Part shown: piece by piece, positions 34,279 through 43,898 of the stretch
Layout: every line of letters begins with the position of its first letter
Numbering within the stretch: the stretch's first letter is position 1
Origin: an uncultured Alphaproteobacteria bacterium
GTDB taxonomy: Bacteria > Pseudomonadota > Alphaproteobacteria > GCA-2731375
Direction: 5' to 3'
Assembly (NCBI GenBank): GCA_951812805.1
Contig: CATOSZ010000003.1
Span: 1,380,557 to 1,444,556, forward strand
DNA length: 64,000 bases
Notes under the pieces: model-generated
The model's input: the letters and a program-made list of their open reading frames with translations, nothing else
Database searches by the model: none
What the model was told of the DNA's origin: nothing
Position numbers and translations under genes: made by a program

Positions 34279-35164
34279 CGGCGGCGAGCGGCGGGCCCGG
34301 CGGCAGCCGGCCGTCGAGGCTTTCGAGGACGGCCGTGAGCAATTCGCCGCAGGCCTTCTGATAGGCCGGAACGTCCATGCCCGCCCAGTCGTAGAACCCG
34401 GTTCCGGTCTTGATGCCGAGCCGGCCCGAGCGGTACTTGGCCTGCACGACCTCGTTCGCCTCGGCGCCGTGATGGAGATGCGGCACGATCGCCGCCTGGG
34501 CCAGCGCGTGGGTGTCGAGGCCGGAAAGATCCTTCTGTTCGATCAGCCCGGTCACCGCCATGCGCGGGCCCAGCAGGTGACGTGCCGCGACGTCGATCTC
34601 GGCCGCGGTGCAGATGCCGCGCTCGATCAGGTAATAGGCTTCGTGCAGCAGGGCGTGCTGCAACCGGTTGATCAGCAGGCCCGGCAGCGCCTCCTGCATG
34701 ACGACGGTGAGCTTGCCGCTGGCCCTGACCAGCGCGTCGGCGCGGGCGAGCACCTCCTCGCCGGTCGCCGGCACGCGGGCGATCTCCACCACCGGGGCAA
34801 CGTCGGCGGGCTGGAAGTAGTGGATGCCGAGGAACCGTTCGGGGTGGGCGAGGCCGGCGGCGAGGTCGGGAAGCGAGAGGCCGGAGGTGTTGGAGGCGAG
34901 GATCGTCCCGCCGCCATAGGCCGCCTCGATACGGGCGTAGAGTTCCAACTTCAGGTCCGTCTTCTCCGGCACGGATTCGATGATCAGCTCCGGCGGCGTC
35001 TCGGGCAGGGCGTCGATCAGGGCGACCCCTTCGCCGATCTCGGCGGCGCCGGCGACGCTGCGGCTCAGCACGGCGGTCCGGTGACCGGTCCGCTGGAAGG
35101 AAAGCGCGATGCCGCGGCCCATGACGCCGCTTCCCGCCACCAGGATTTGATATGCTTGGCCCAT
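34265..35164 (-). CDS. 3-hydroxyacyl-CoA dehydrogenase family protein
   Basis: 299 residues: an N-terminal Rossmann fold with GSGVMGRGIA (residues about 11-20), the catalytic-type segment LGIHYFQPADVAPVVEI, in which the active-site His-Glu pairing is recognisable, and a C-terminal helical domain ending TGTGFYDW. It oxidises a 3-hydroxyacyl-CoA (or related hydroxy acid) with NAD. The lone short form suggests 3-hydroxybutyryl-CoA-like substrates. It overlaps the alkA-like gene and diverges from gluQ with 78 bp between. Confidence 0.88.
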   Translation of the reverse strand: MGQAYQILVAGSGVMGRGIALSFQRTGHRTAVLSRSVAGAAEIGEGVALIDALPETPPELIIESVPEKTDLKLELYARIEAAYGGGTILASNTSGLSLPDLAAGLAHPERFLGIHYFQPADVAPVVEIARVPATGEEVLARADALVRASGKLTVVMQEALPGLLINRLQHALLHEAYYLIERGICTAAEIDVAARHLLGPRMAVTGLIEQKDLSGLDTHALAQAAIVPHLHHGAEANEVVQAKYRSGRLGIKTGTGFYDWAGMDVPAYQKACGELLTAVLESLDGRLPPGPPLAADDDG

Positions 35165-35242
35165 GTCCGGTCCTCATCCTCCATCCACCGCTCCGTCCCC
35201 GGCGGATGCTACACGGCTCCCCCCGCGAACGGAACGCGGGCG

Positions 35243-36088
35243 ATGACGACGACCCGGTTTGCGCCCAGCCCGAACGGTCATCTGCATCTCGGCCACGCGC
35301 ATGCGGCACTCTTCGCCCGGGCGCGGGGAACGCGCTTCCTGCTGCGGATCGAGGATATCGACCGGGGCCGCGCCCGGCCGGCGTTCGAGGCGGCGATCTT
35401 CGAGGACCTGGCCTGGCTCGGCCTCGACTGGGAACGGCCGGTGCGCCGCCAGTCGGACCATTTCGACGATTATGCCGCGGCGCTGGGCCGTCTGGCGGCG
35501 GCTGGCCTGCTCTATCCCTGCTTCTGCACCCGGAAGGAGATCCAGGCGGAGATCGCCCGCAGCCCGGCCGCACCGCACGGCCCGGAAGGCGCCCTTTATC
35601 CGGGGATCTGCCGCCGCCTGGATCCGGCCATTGCGGCCGAGCGCCGGGCCCGGGGCGATGGCTTTGCGCTTCGCCTCGATATGACCGAGGCGACGCGTCG
35701 CGCCGGACCGCTCGAATGGCGCGACCGGGGCCGGGGCCTCGTCACCGCCCGCCCGGAGGCGCACGGCGACGTCGTGCTCGCCCGCAAGGACGTGCCGACC
35801 AGCTACCATCTGAGCGTCACCCTCGACGATCATCTCCAGGGTGTCGACCTGGTCACGCGAGGCGAGGACCTGTTCGAGGCGAGCGATATCCACCGCCTGC
35901 TGCAGGCCCTGCTCGCCCTGGACGTGCCGGAATGGCACCACCACGGACTGATCCGCGATCCGGCGGGCCGCCGCCTCGCCAAGCGGGAAGGCGCGCCGAC
36001 GCTACGCCGGCTGCGCGCCGACGGCGTGACGCCGGACGAGGTGCGACGGATGGCGGATACCGCCGAGCGTCAGCCCGGGTCAGGCTGA
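35243..36088 (+). CDS. gluQ: Glutamyl-Q tRNA(Asp) synthetase
   Basis: 281 residues. GluQRS attaches glutamate to queuosine at position 34 of tRNA-Asp. It shows the class I motif HLHLGHAHAA, a zinc site with CFC and YPGIC, WHHHGLIRDPAGRRLAKREGA (KMSKS equivalent) and no anticodon-binding domain, which separates it from GltX. The ATG follows GGGCG with weak SD. The gene ends 11 bp before the convergent YHCH gene. Intact. Confidence 0.95.
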   Translation: MTTTRFAPSPNGHLHLGHAHAALFARARGTRFLLRIEDIDRGRARPAFEAAIFEDLAWLGLDWERPVRRQSDHFDDYAAALGRLAAAGLLYPCFCTRKEIQAEIARSPAAPHGPEGALYPGICRRLDPAIAAERRARGDGFALRLDMTEATRRAGPLEWRDRGRGLVTARPEAHGDVVLARKDVPTSYHLSVTLDDHLQGVDLVTRGEDLFEASDIHRLLQALLALDVPEWHHHGLIRDPAGRRLAKREGAPTLRRLRADGVTPDEVRRMADTAERQPGSG

Positions 36089-36099
36089 AGCCCACCGAC

Positions 36100-36315
36100 C
36101 TAGTGGCAATGATAGGGCACCGAGGCATTGTGGCAGCCCCAACGGTCGGTTCCGCCGCTATGTTCCGGGGCTTCGATGGTCACGCCGTCGACATGCGTAT
36201 GGCCTGGGTGGAAGTCTACGGCCTGGCGCGGATTTCCAACCAACGCGTATGAGGCGCCGCCAACGAGCATCGACGTTAATGCGGCTATGACCAACCAGCG
36301 ATATCTACGCATCAT
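36100..36315 (-). CDS. Small secreted YHCH-motif protein
   Basis: 71 residues with an N-terminal hydrophobic signal/anchor (YRWLVIAALTSMLVGGASYALV) and a His-rich tail: FHPGHTH, then GCHNASVPYHCH at the very end. The GCH-x5-YHCH ending is a known small motif in secreted bacterial proteins and fits metal binding, though function is unknown. GGAG lies 4 nt before the ATG. It is convergent with gluQ and close to a COG0523 metallochaperone gene. Its upstream region is markedly AT-rich (36316-36420). Confidence 0.78.
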   Translation of the reverse strand: MMRRYRWLVIAALTSMLVGGASYALVGNPRQAVDFHPGHTHVDGVTIEAPEHSGGTDRWGCHNASVPYHCH

Positions 36316-36388
36316 TTTGCTCCAAATCTACACGATATAGATCTAGAGTTTATATAACATAAACACTTAGGAATCTATAATTATATTT

Positions 36389-36404
36389 ACATACTTATGT
36401 ATGT
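36389..36404. promoter_or_regulatory. Palindrome in AT-rich intergenic region
   Basis: ACATAC-TTAT-GTATGT is a perfect 6-bp inverted repeat 75 bp upstream of the YHCH gene start, in a 100-bp AT-rich stretch. It could be an operator (a metal regulator such as Zur would fit the neighbours), but no consensus can be claimed. Confidence 0.4.
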
Positions 36405-36424
36405 TATTCGCTGCTCCGACCCGA

Positions 36425-37451
<1,027 letters not shown>

Positions 37452-37459
<8 letters not shown>

Positions 37460-39122
37460 GGGCGGGAAAGACCTTGCCGCCCAGCACCGTGCCCCAAATG
37501 GCGATGTCCTTCAGCCGGTCGATGTCGACGGTGAAGGGGTCCTCGCCCAAGATGGTGAAGTCGGCGCGTTTTCCCACCTCGATCGAGCCAATCTCCCGGT
37601 CCCGGCCCAGCACATGCGCCGCATCGATGGTGATGGCGCGGAGCGCCCGCTCCCGTCCGATCCGCTCGCCGGGTGCCACCACCGTCTCGCCGTCGAGGGC
37701 GATCCGCCGCACCGCGATCCAGGCGGCCATCAGAGGGTGGATCGGCGTGAGCACCAGGGAGAAATCCGAGTGCAGCGCGAAGACCACGCCCTCGCGCTCC
37801 AGGCTGGCGAGGCGCGCCGTCGCCTCCGCCCGGTCCGGGCCGAAGCCCTGCTCGGCGTGCAGCAGGCTCCGGTAGTGGACGAAATAGTTGTTGACGCTGG
37901 CGAGCCCGCCGAGCGCCTTCAGCCGGCGCGCCTGGTCGGGGGTCGAGATGCAGTAGTGCTCGATGGTGAAGCGATGGTCGAAACGGGGATGGGCAAGTTG
38001 CAGGCGTTCGAGCACGTCGAGGGTCATGTCGACGGTCTCGTCGCCGTTGGCGTGGCTGTGGATCTGCACGCCGGCCCGCCAATAGGGCAGCATATGCTCG
38101 AACATCTCGTCCCAGGGCGTTTGTCCCCGGTGCCCCTCGTGGCCGTCGAGGTAGCCGGGAAAACGCAGCCTCAGCGTCATCGCCGGGTAGGAGCCGTCAT
38201 TGACGAACTTAACCCCGTGGAACGAGAGCTTGTCGCCGCCCTCGGCTTCCAGCGCTTTCATCGCCTCGGCCACGCCGTCGCCGTGGCGAGCGCGGAGCGC
38301 ACCGTCGACCGGCACCAGCAGCATGCGGATCGGAAACTCCGGGTCCAGAACCGCCTGGCGATGCTCCGCCAGTTCGGCGTCGAAATCCAGGTAGCCGAAG
38401 ACCATCTCCGCCGTTGTCGTCACGCCGGCCGCCTGGGCCGTGGCGGCGAGCATGCGGATCCCGCGCACCCCGCGTCCCTTCGAATTCAGAATGCCGACCA
38501 CGGGCCGGGTCGCGAGTTGGGTCGCCTCGCGCTCGATGAACTGGCCGTTCAGGCGGCCGTCGGGATAGCGCTCGACACCGTAGACGTTGGTGCTCTCGTC
38601 GATGCCGATCCGTTCCAGCATCACGGTATTGGCGACGACCACGTGCGGCGCGTAGGTGATGGTCCAGATCGGCCGGGTGGTGGAGATGCCGTCCAGTTCG
38701 TCGCGGTGGAACTGCCCGCCCTGGGCCGCGGGGTCGAGGCCCCAGGCGACGATCGGTTCCGCCGGATCCGTCTTCTCGGCATCCGCTTGGCGCAGTTTCT
38801 CCAGCACCGCCGCCCGTGTCGCCAACCCCGGGTTGACGCCGTGCGGCCCCGGCGAGGGGATCGGCCCGACATAGGTCAGCGACATGAAGACGCCCGACAT
38901 CCGGAAATGGGTGTGCGGGTCGATGAAGCCCGGAAAGATCACCTGGTCGCGGAACCGGTCGTCGAAGCGGTGGGGAAAGCGGTCGAGCCATGGCGCCATG
39001 GCCTCGACCGTACCGACGGAAACGATCCGCCCCTCCATCACCGCGACCGCCCCGGCGAGCGGCCGCCCCGGGTCCATGGTGCGAACCGCTTTCGCGCGGT
39101 AGACGACGAGGTCTTCGAGCAT
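37452..39122 (-). CDS. Amidohydrolase family 3 protein (YtcJ-like)
   Basis: 556 residues from MLEDLVVYRAK. Metal-dependent hydrolase features are PGFIDPHTHFRMSG (H-x-H), HGVKFVNDGSYP, VQIHSHANGDETVDM, FTIEHYCIS and LHSDFSLVLTPIHPLM. The C-terminus closes the composite beta-sandwich (GSIEVGKRADFTIL). It probably hydrolyses a cyclic amide or N-formyl/N-acyl substrate in the cytoplasm; the true substrate is unknown. AAGGA lies 8 nt before the chosen ATG. It is coupled to the COG0523 gene by an 8-nt overlap. Confidence 0.88.
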
Positions 39123-39271
39123 GGGCAAATCCTTCGGTGACAGCACGGGTGCAAACCTAGCGCAGCCGCGTCTGCGGGTCATTCCGTTCGAGGTCGTGTC
39201 CGTGTCTATGCGCACGTAAAATTCTACTTTGTGAATATAAAGTATTCTGTCGGGTTTCGGGAGATTGCCAC

Positions 39272-40192
39272 TTGACCCTCGTGGAGTTCATGGCGGACAA
39301 TATAGCGTCGACTCTAAAGCAACTTTATGGAGAAGATCCTGTGGATAAAACATGCATGCTGAAGTTGAAATCCGCACTTTGCTCCGCCGGGCGCGGAAAT
39401 ACGCGATCGCCCCGGCGTTCGGTCAGTCTCGTCCAGATCCAGCCCGGCAAACGCATGGCCCTCGGCATCATCCTATTTCTGTTCTTTTGCGGCGAGGTCG
39501 CCATTGCGGCGCCGCGATCACTGAAGGAAATACTACAGAGCAAGAATCTAATAGTTGGCGTCGACGTGCCATACGGCGTGATGGAATATCGCGATGAAAA
39601 CGGCGCGCTTGCGGGAATAGATATCGATATTTCAAAAGCAATATCTAAGGCACTTGGCGTCGATGCTGAATTTCGCATCATACCTTTCAAGAATCTGTTC
39701 CCGGCCCTTCAGAACGGGAGTATAGATTTGGCAATATCAGCTGTATCAATTACAAGAGAGAGACAGAAGAGTCTCTTGTTTAGTGTGCCATACTTGTCTT
39801 CCGACACTATGGTCGCTGTGCACAGAAGCAATACGTCTGTGAAGAATATGGCGGATATGAAGAATCGAACCATAGGAGTTTTAAGAGGTACGATAGGTGA
39901 GAAAATAGTCAAAGGAAATGATTTATTCAGCCAAGATAAAATAAGAGTGTTCGATAGCAATGAGACGAGGATGTCTCAACTTTCTTCCGGGGATTTGGAT
40001 GCCATATTGGCGCACTTTTTGATAAAGACCGATCTCCCGATAAGAGCTGTTGGAGATCCAGTATATCAGAATTTCTATGGCGTCGCCGCGCATCCAGGTA
40101 GTGTAGAATTGATGAGCCGTGTAAATGCAACACTCAGAGAAATGAAGCGTAATGGCAGCCTTGTGAAAATAAAGGATGAATACTCGGAATGA
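39272..40192 (+). CDS. Family 3 periplasmic amino-acid-type binding protein
   Basis: The mature domain starts near APRSLKEILQSK, preceded by a hydrophobic signal (MALGIILFLFFCGEVAIAA). SBP_bac_3 hallmarks: GVDVPYGVMEYRDENGALAGIDIDI, IPFKNLFPALQNGSIDLAISAVSIT and ERQKSLLFSVPY. The start is uncertain: TTG 39272 has a good SD (GGGAG, 8 nt) but gives a 60-residue leader, and ATG 39455 would give a bare signal peptide. The gene is clearly AT-richer than its surroundings, with many ATA and AGA codons. No ABC permease is nearby; a histidine kinase follows instead. Confidence 0.85.
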   Translation: MTLVEFMADNIASTLKQLYGEDPVDKTCMLKLKSALCSAGRGNTRSPRRSVSLVQIQPGKRMALGIILFLFFCGEVAIAAPRSLKEILQSKNLIVGVDVPYGVMEYRDENGALAGIDIDISKAISKALGVDAEFRIIPFKNLFPALQNGSIDLAISAVSITRERQKSLLFSVPYLSSDTMVAVHRSNTSVKNMADMKNRTIGVLRGTIGEKIVKGNDLFSQDKIRVFDSNETRMSQLSSGDLDAILAHFLIKTDLPIRAVGDPVYQNFYGVAAHPGSVELMSRVNATLREMKRNGSLVKIKDEYSE

Positions 40193-40197
40193 ATCAT

Positions 40198-40229
40198 TGC
40201 CGCCGTATAGCCAGGCGGCGTTTTCGTTT
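40198..40229 (+). terminator. Rho-independent terminator after the binding-protein gene
   Basis: GCCGCC (40199-40204) and GGCGGC (40214-40219) form a stem, followed by GTTTTCGTTT. It begins 7 nt past the stop codon, so the kinase gene at 40318 probably has its own promoter or relies on readthrough. Confidence 0.8.
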
Positions 40230-40317
40230 CTGTGGCCTCGACGAATTAAGTTTGTACCGGAGAAAGGAGATCAAATACCGAATCCGAACCTGAATACGTG
40301 ATGAAAGGTCTCTACGT

Positions 40318-41895
40318 TTGCTCCCTGGTCTTGGAACATTGTCGAAAACGTTGTCGCTTTCTTGTGCGGTATGTGCTTGTGCAATCCTTATACCGGCTAC
40401 AATTCAGCAGGCTGGCACAATCAGTGAGAACCTGGAGAACTCGTTTATAAGCAAGGCGACCTTCTCTACGGTGATATTGACGACGCAGGTCAGGAATATT
40501 GATGACTTCAGTAACGAGGATCGTCTCTGGGAAGGTATGCATCGTGCTTTGTTGATGACCCCAAATCTCGTGCGACTCGATATTAGCCGCTACGAAAGCG
40601 GCGACCACGAGATTATCCTTTCCAGTCAATCAGAAGTGACTGAAAACATCACTGACACCGAATGGAATGATCTCGTCGATGGATCGGAAGTTCGGCACAA
40701 ATTCATTGAACAATCCGATGGTGTAGAACTTCTGATTTCGGCGGCACCGGTGATTGTCGGCCGAAGGACTGTTGCAAGCTATATAGCATGGTTTACGACC
40801 GAAGAAATGGCCAAAGAAGAGAGATATCAAATTGTAACACTGTCTTTGGTAAACGTTTCGATCGTCTTCGGAATAATGCTCCTGCTATATTGGCTCCTTC
40901 GAAGTCGTATTACCAATCCCATGGTTCAGTTGGCCGTAGATCTGAAGGATATTCGAAATCTCAAGAGGCCGAATGGCTTGCCGGCAAGCGAGGCGGTGGA
41001 AGTTCAAATCGTCCGGTCCGCTGTCGATGACCTCAGACGATCACTCCTGGATCGTGAAATCCAATTGTCGGAGCGAAATTTTCAACTTGATGCAGCAAAC
41101 AACGCCTTGTTGACGTCCCAAAAGTCTCTTGAGGCCAGTCTAGCAGAATCGCAGAAACACAACGAGGAGAAGTCAAAGTTTCTTGGTCATATGAGCCATG
41201 AATTTCGGACGCCATTAAATGCAATTCTTGGTTTCTCGGAGATGTTGAAGCTGCGTCGAGATCTGGATATTGCGAGTGAAGAGTATGATGTATACGCAGA
41301 TTGTATACTTAGTGCTGGAACTCATCTTCTATCCATGGCGAATGATATACTGTATATCGCGACCTTGGACGCTGGGAAGGTTGAATTGACTTGGGAGAAA
41401 CTGAATCTATACGATATAGTCGATGCCTGTATATCCGAAGCGACGATATCGAACTCTGGGCGAACTTGCGGAATTGTGAATCTGATATCCGATGAATGCT
41501 CGTTTATTTTTGGAGACGAGCATGCGATAAAGAGGATCATATTGAATCTTTTGTCAAATTCCCTGAAGTTCACGCCATCGGATGGCAGTATCGAAGTGTC
41601 GGCCGCTAGAACCAATGATAATTTTACCTTGTCGGTCGCGGATACGGGATATGGCATAGCAAAGGAAGATCTCGATAGCATAACCGAGCCGTTCGCCCAG
41701 GCATCGAAATCTCCGGAGACCGCGAATGAAGGAACAGGCCTCGGGCTGTCGATCGTCAAGGAACTGGCGACCGCTCATGGGGGCGAGATCTTCATTTCGA
41801 GTGCCATCGGCCGAGGCACGACTGTCCAGCTGAACTTCCCTCAAAGAACCGACCTCAAGACAACGGAGACGACGCTACATACCGTGCGGTCTTGA
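40318..41895 (+). CDS. Membrane-bound sensor histidine kinase
   Basis: 525 residues. A first membrane segment near the start (about 10-28), an extracytoplasmic region of about 140 residues, a second membrane segment (TLSLVNVSIVFGIMLLLYWLL), a HAMP-like linker and coiled coil, HisKA with HMSHEFRTPLNAILGF (phospho-acceptor His294), and HATPase with NLLSNSLKFTP, VADTGYGIA and GTGLGLSIVKEL. The start is TTG; no ATG in frame is close. No response regulator is adjacent. Low-GC composition is shared with the upstream binding protein, so both may have been acquired together and the binding protein may feed the sensor. Confidence 0.88.
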   Translation: MLPGLGTLSKTLSLSCAVCACAILIPATIQQAGTISENLENSFISKATFSTVILTTQVRNIDDFSNEDRLWEGMHRALLMTPNLVRLDISRYESGDHEIILSSQSEVTENITDTEWNDLVDGSEVRHKFIEQSDGVELLISAAPVIVGRRTVASYIAWFTTEEMAKEERYQIVTLSLVNVSIVFGIMLLLYWLLRSRITNPMVQLAVDLKDIRNLKRPNGLPASEAVEVQIVRSAVDDLRRSLLDREIQLSERNFQLDAANNALLTSQKSLEASLAESQKHNEEKSKFLGHMSHEFRTPLNAILGFSEMLKLRRDLDIASEEYDVYADCILSAGTHLLSMANDILYIATLDAGKVELTWEKLNLYDIVDACISEATISNSGRTCGIVNLISDECSFIFGDEHAIKRIILNLLSNSLKFTPSDGSIEVSAARTNDNFTLSVADTGYGIAKEDLDSITEPFAQASKSPETANEGTGLGLSIVKELATAHGGEIFISSAIGRGTTVQLNFPQRTDLKTTETTLHTVRS

Positions 41896-42037
41896 CTTCT
41901 GTAGCCCCAACTCCTCGATCTCGTGGCGATGGGCTGCCGATCTTCTCCTGTATAGGGTAAATTATCGGCCGGACCGTGAAGAGGACTGTCGGTGCGTGCA
42001 GGAAGCTCTTCCGACGTTGAACAAGGAGCGCCGAGCC

Positions 42038-43114
42038 ATGCCCCCCACCGCCGCCCGAATACACGAGGTTCCCGACGATCCGTTGGCCGCGATCGACTAC
42101 TGCTTCGAGCAGGGCTGGACCGACGGCCTGCCGGTGGTGCCGCCCGACGTCGGGCGGGTCGCCGCAATGATGGCCTTCGAGGGTCGGCCGGCCGAAGCGG
42201 TGCTGGCGGCGCATCCGGCGACGGGCCTCGAGTGCACGGTGCACGCGGCGGCCGTCAATGCGGTGATGGCGGGGTGCAAGGCGGAGTATTTTCCCGTCGT
42301 CGTCGCGGCGCTGGAAGCGATGGCCGAGCCCGGGTTTAACTTTCACGGCTCCACCGCCAGTACCGGCGGCTCGGCCCCTTTGCTGGTCGTCAGCGGCCCG
42401 GTGATCGACGACATCCAGATGAACGCCGACGTCAATCTGTTCGGCCCCGGCAACCGGGCCAACAACACCATCGGACGGGCGATCCGGTTGATCCTGATGA
42501 ACGTCTTCCAGATGGTTCCCGGCCTCTCCGACAAATCGACCCAGGGGCAGCCGGCGAAGTTCAGTTTCTGCATCGCCGAACGCCAGCGCGGCAATCCCTG
42601 GCCGCTGCTGGTCGAAGACCTGGATTATCCGCCGGGTGTCTCGAGCGTCACGGTGTTCGCCGGCGGCGGTTTCTGCAATGTTGAGAACCACGGCGGCAAC
42701 ACGCCGGAACAGGTGCTGGGCAGCGTCGCCGACGCGATGGCGAATTACGGTTGCATCACGCTCGGCCAATCGGTCGTTGTGCTGGCGCCCGAGCACGTCC
42801 GCATCGTCGCCGGTGCCGGCTGGTCGAAGGCCGAGGTGCGCGAATACCTGTTCGCCCGGGCGGCCCGCCCGGTCGACGGCATGCGGGCCGTCGGCAAGTA
42901 CCGCCAGCGCGACTACGACCGCCAGCACGGATCCGACGCCCACCCCCTCGTCGCCGACGCGATGATGCACCGCGGCCTGACGCCGGACGACATCCTGGTC
43001 GTCATGGGCGGCGGCGATGCCGGCGGGCATTCCTGCTTCATCCCTTCCTGGAGCCGCGCCCGCAGCTCGATCATGCAGTCGAAGCCGATCGGCGTCTGTA
43101 TCGACTGCGATTGA
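42038..43114 (+). CDS. Conserved protein linked to UGSC selenoprotein (GWTDGLPVVPP family)
   Basis: 358 residues, cytoplasmic, no signal. Conserved-looking blocks are EQGWTDGLPVVPPD near the start, FNFHGSTASTGGSAPLLVVSGPV, NANxxLFGPGNRANNTIGRA-like sequence in the centre, and a C-terminal GVCIDCD with a C-x-x-C pair. I do not know its biochemical role. SD AAGGAG is 9 nt before the ATG. It ends 13 nt before the selenoprotein gene, so the two are one operon; a shared redox or transfer function is inferred from that linkage alone. Confidence 0.75.
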   Translation: MPPTAARIHEVPDDPLAAIDYCFEQGWTDGLPVVPPDVGRVAAMMAFEGRPAEAVLAAHPATGLECTVHAAAVNAVMAGCKAEYFPVVVAALEAMAEPGFNFHGSTASTGGSAPLLVVSGPVIDDIQMNADVNLFGPGNRANNTIGRAIRLILMNVFQMVPGLSDKSTQGQPAKFSFCIAERQRGNPWPLLVEDLDYPPGVSSVTVFAGGGFCNVENHGGNTPEQVLGSVADAMANYGCITLGQSVVVLAPEHVRIVAGAGWSKAEVREYLFARAARPVDGMRAVGKYRQRDYDRQHGSDAHPLVADAMMHRGLTPDDILVVMGGGDAGGHSCFIPSWSRARSSIMQSKPIGVCIDCD

Positions 43115-43127
43115 ACGGAGAGAGCCG

Positions 43128-43649
43128 ATGCAACTCTATGATCCCACCGTCGCCGGACCGGAGCGGCACTTCGTCCGTGCCGACACGCTGACAGGCCTGG
43201 ACGGCTGCACCATCGGCCTGCTGGAGAACGGCAAGCTGAACGCGGAAGCGATGCTGCGGGAAACGGCGGCTTTGTTCCAGGCGCGCCACGGCTGCCGGAT
43301 CGAACCGCTGTTTTCCAAGTCGAACGCCAGTGCCCCGGCGCCGGCCGAAACCCTGGCCGAGGCGGCGTCCCGGGTCGATTTCCTGATCACCGGGCTCGGC
43401 GATTGAGGCAGTTGCTCGACGTGCAGTTTGCATGACGGCATCAGCTTCGAGCAGCTCGGCAAACGCGCCATCGTGCTCTGTACGGAACCCTTCGAGGTAA
43501 CGGCGCGCAACATCGCCCGCATGCTGGGCCTGCCCGACTACCCCTTCGTCCGCCTGGAACATCCCATCGGCAGCCGGACGGCCCCGGAAATCAGGGACCT
43601 GGCGACGGTCGCCTACGACCAGGCCCTGCCGATCCTGTTGGAAGGCTAG
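43128..43649 (+). CDS. UGSC-motif selenoprotein (in-frame UGA = Sec93)
   Basis: The frame from ATG 43128 (SD GGAG 7 nt upstream) reads 92 codons to TGA at 43404-43406 and continues without change as UGSCSTCSLHDGISFEQL to TAG at 43647-43649, 173 residues in all. The U-G-S-C motif after LITGLGD and the family features TIGLLENGKLNAEAML and VLCTEPFEVTARNIARMLGLPDYPFV match the known UGSC (seleno)protein family. A hairpin fitting a bacterial SECIS follows the UGA (43416-43438). A thioredoxin-like redox use of Sec93/Cys96 is inferred; function is not established. The sel genes needed for Sec insertion are not in the window. If UGA stopped translation, the conserved half would be lost. Confidence 0.9.
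43416..43438 (+). promoter_or_regulatory. Candidate bacterial SECIS hairpin
   Basis: CGTGCA-GTT-TGCATG (43420-43434) forms a 6-bp stem with a 3-nt loop starting with G, 19 nt after the UGA. After an A-A mismatch the stem extends by CG/CG pairs (43417-43418 with 43436-43437). Loop G and spacing fit the general rules for bSECIS elements read by SelB. Confidence 0.72.
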
Positions 43650-43825
43650 AGGACGAGCTTGATCAACTCGTAAGGCCAGATGATGGCGGCGAGGAAGGAT
43701 TGCTCGAAGGTTTCCATGTCGGACCACGAGGTCTTGCGGATCTCGTTGAACTTGACCAGGAACGTGCCGAGCGCGCCGAGCAGGTAGACAAAGCCGGCGA
43801 TCAACCACTTCGTTTTGCTGTCCAT
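43646..43825 (-). CDS. Small membrane protein, 59 aa
   Basis: Reads MDSKTKWLIAGFVYLLGALG and then TFLVKFNEIRKTSWSDMETFEQSFLAAIIWPYELIKLVL in two parts. One membrane helix (about 8-25) and a C-terminal amphipathic or hydrophobic stretch. GGGGAG lies 6 nt before the ATG. Its TAG overlaps the TAG of the convergent selenoprotein gene. Family unknown. Confidence 0.7.
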   Translation of the reverse strand: MDSKTKWLIAGFVYLLGALGTFLVKFNEIRKTSWSDMETFEQSFLAAIIWPYELIKLVL

Positions 43826-43898
43826 TCCCGCTCCCCTTATTCACGACTCAGGACGGCACGCGCACCGGCGCATGCATCACGACGCACGCTTCCCCACC

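Noticed and set aside
43404-43406. Reading the TGA in the UGSC gene as a pseudogene stop
   Set aside because: Conserved family sequence continues in frame on both sides, the codon is exactly at the U of UGSC, and a SECIS-like hairpin follows.
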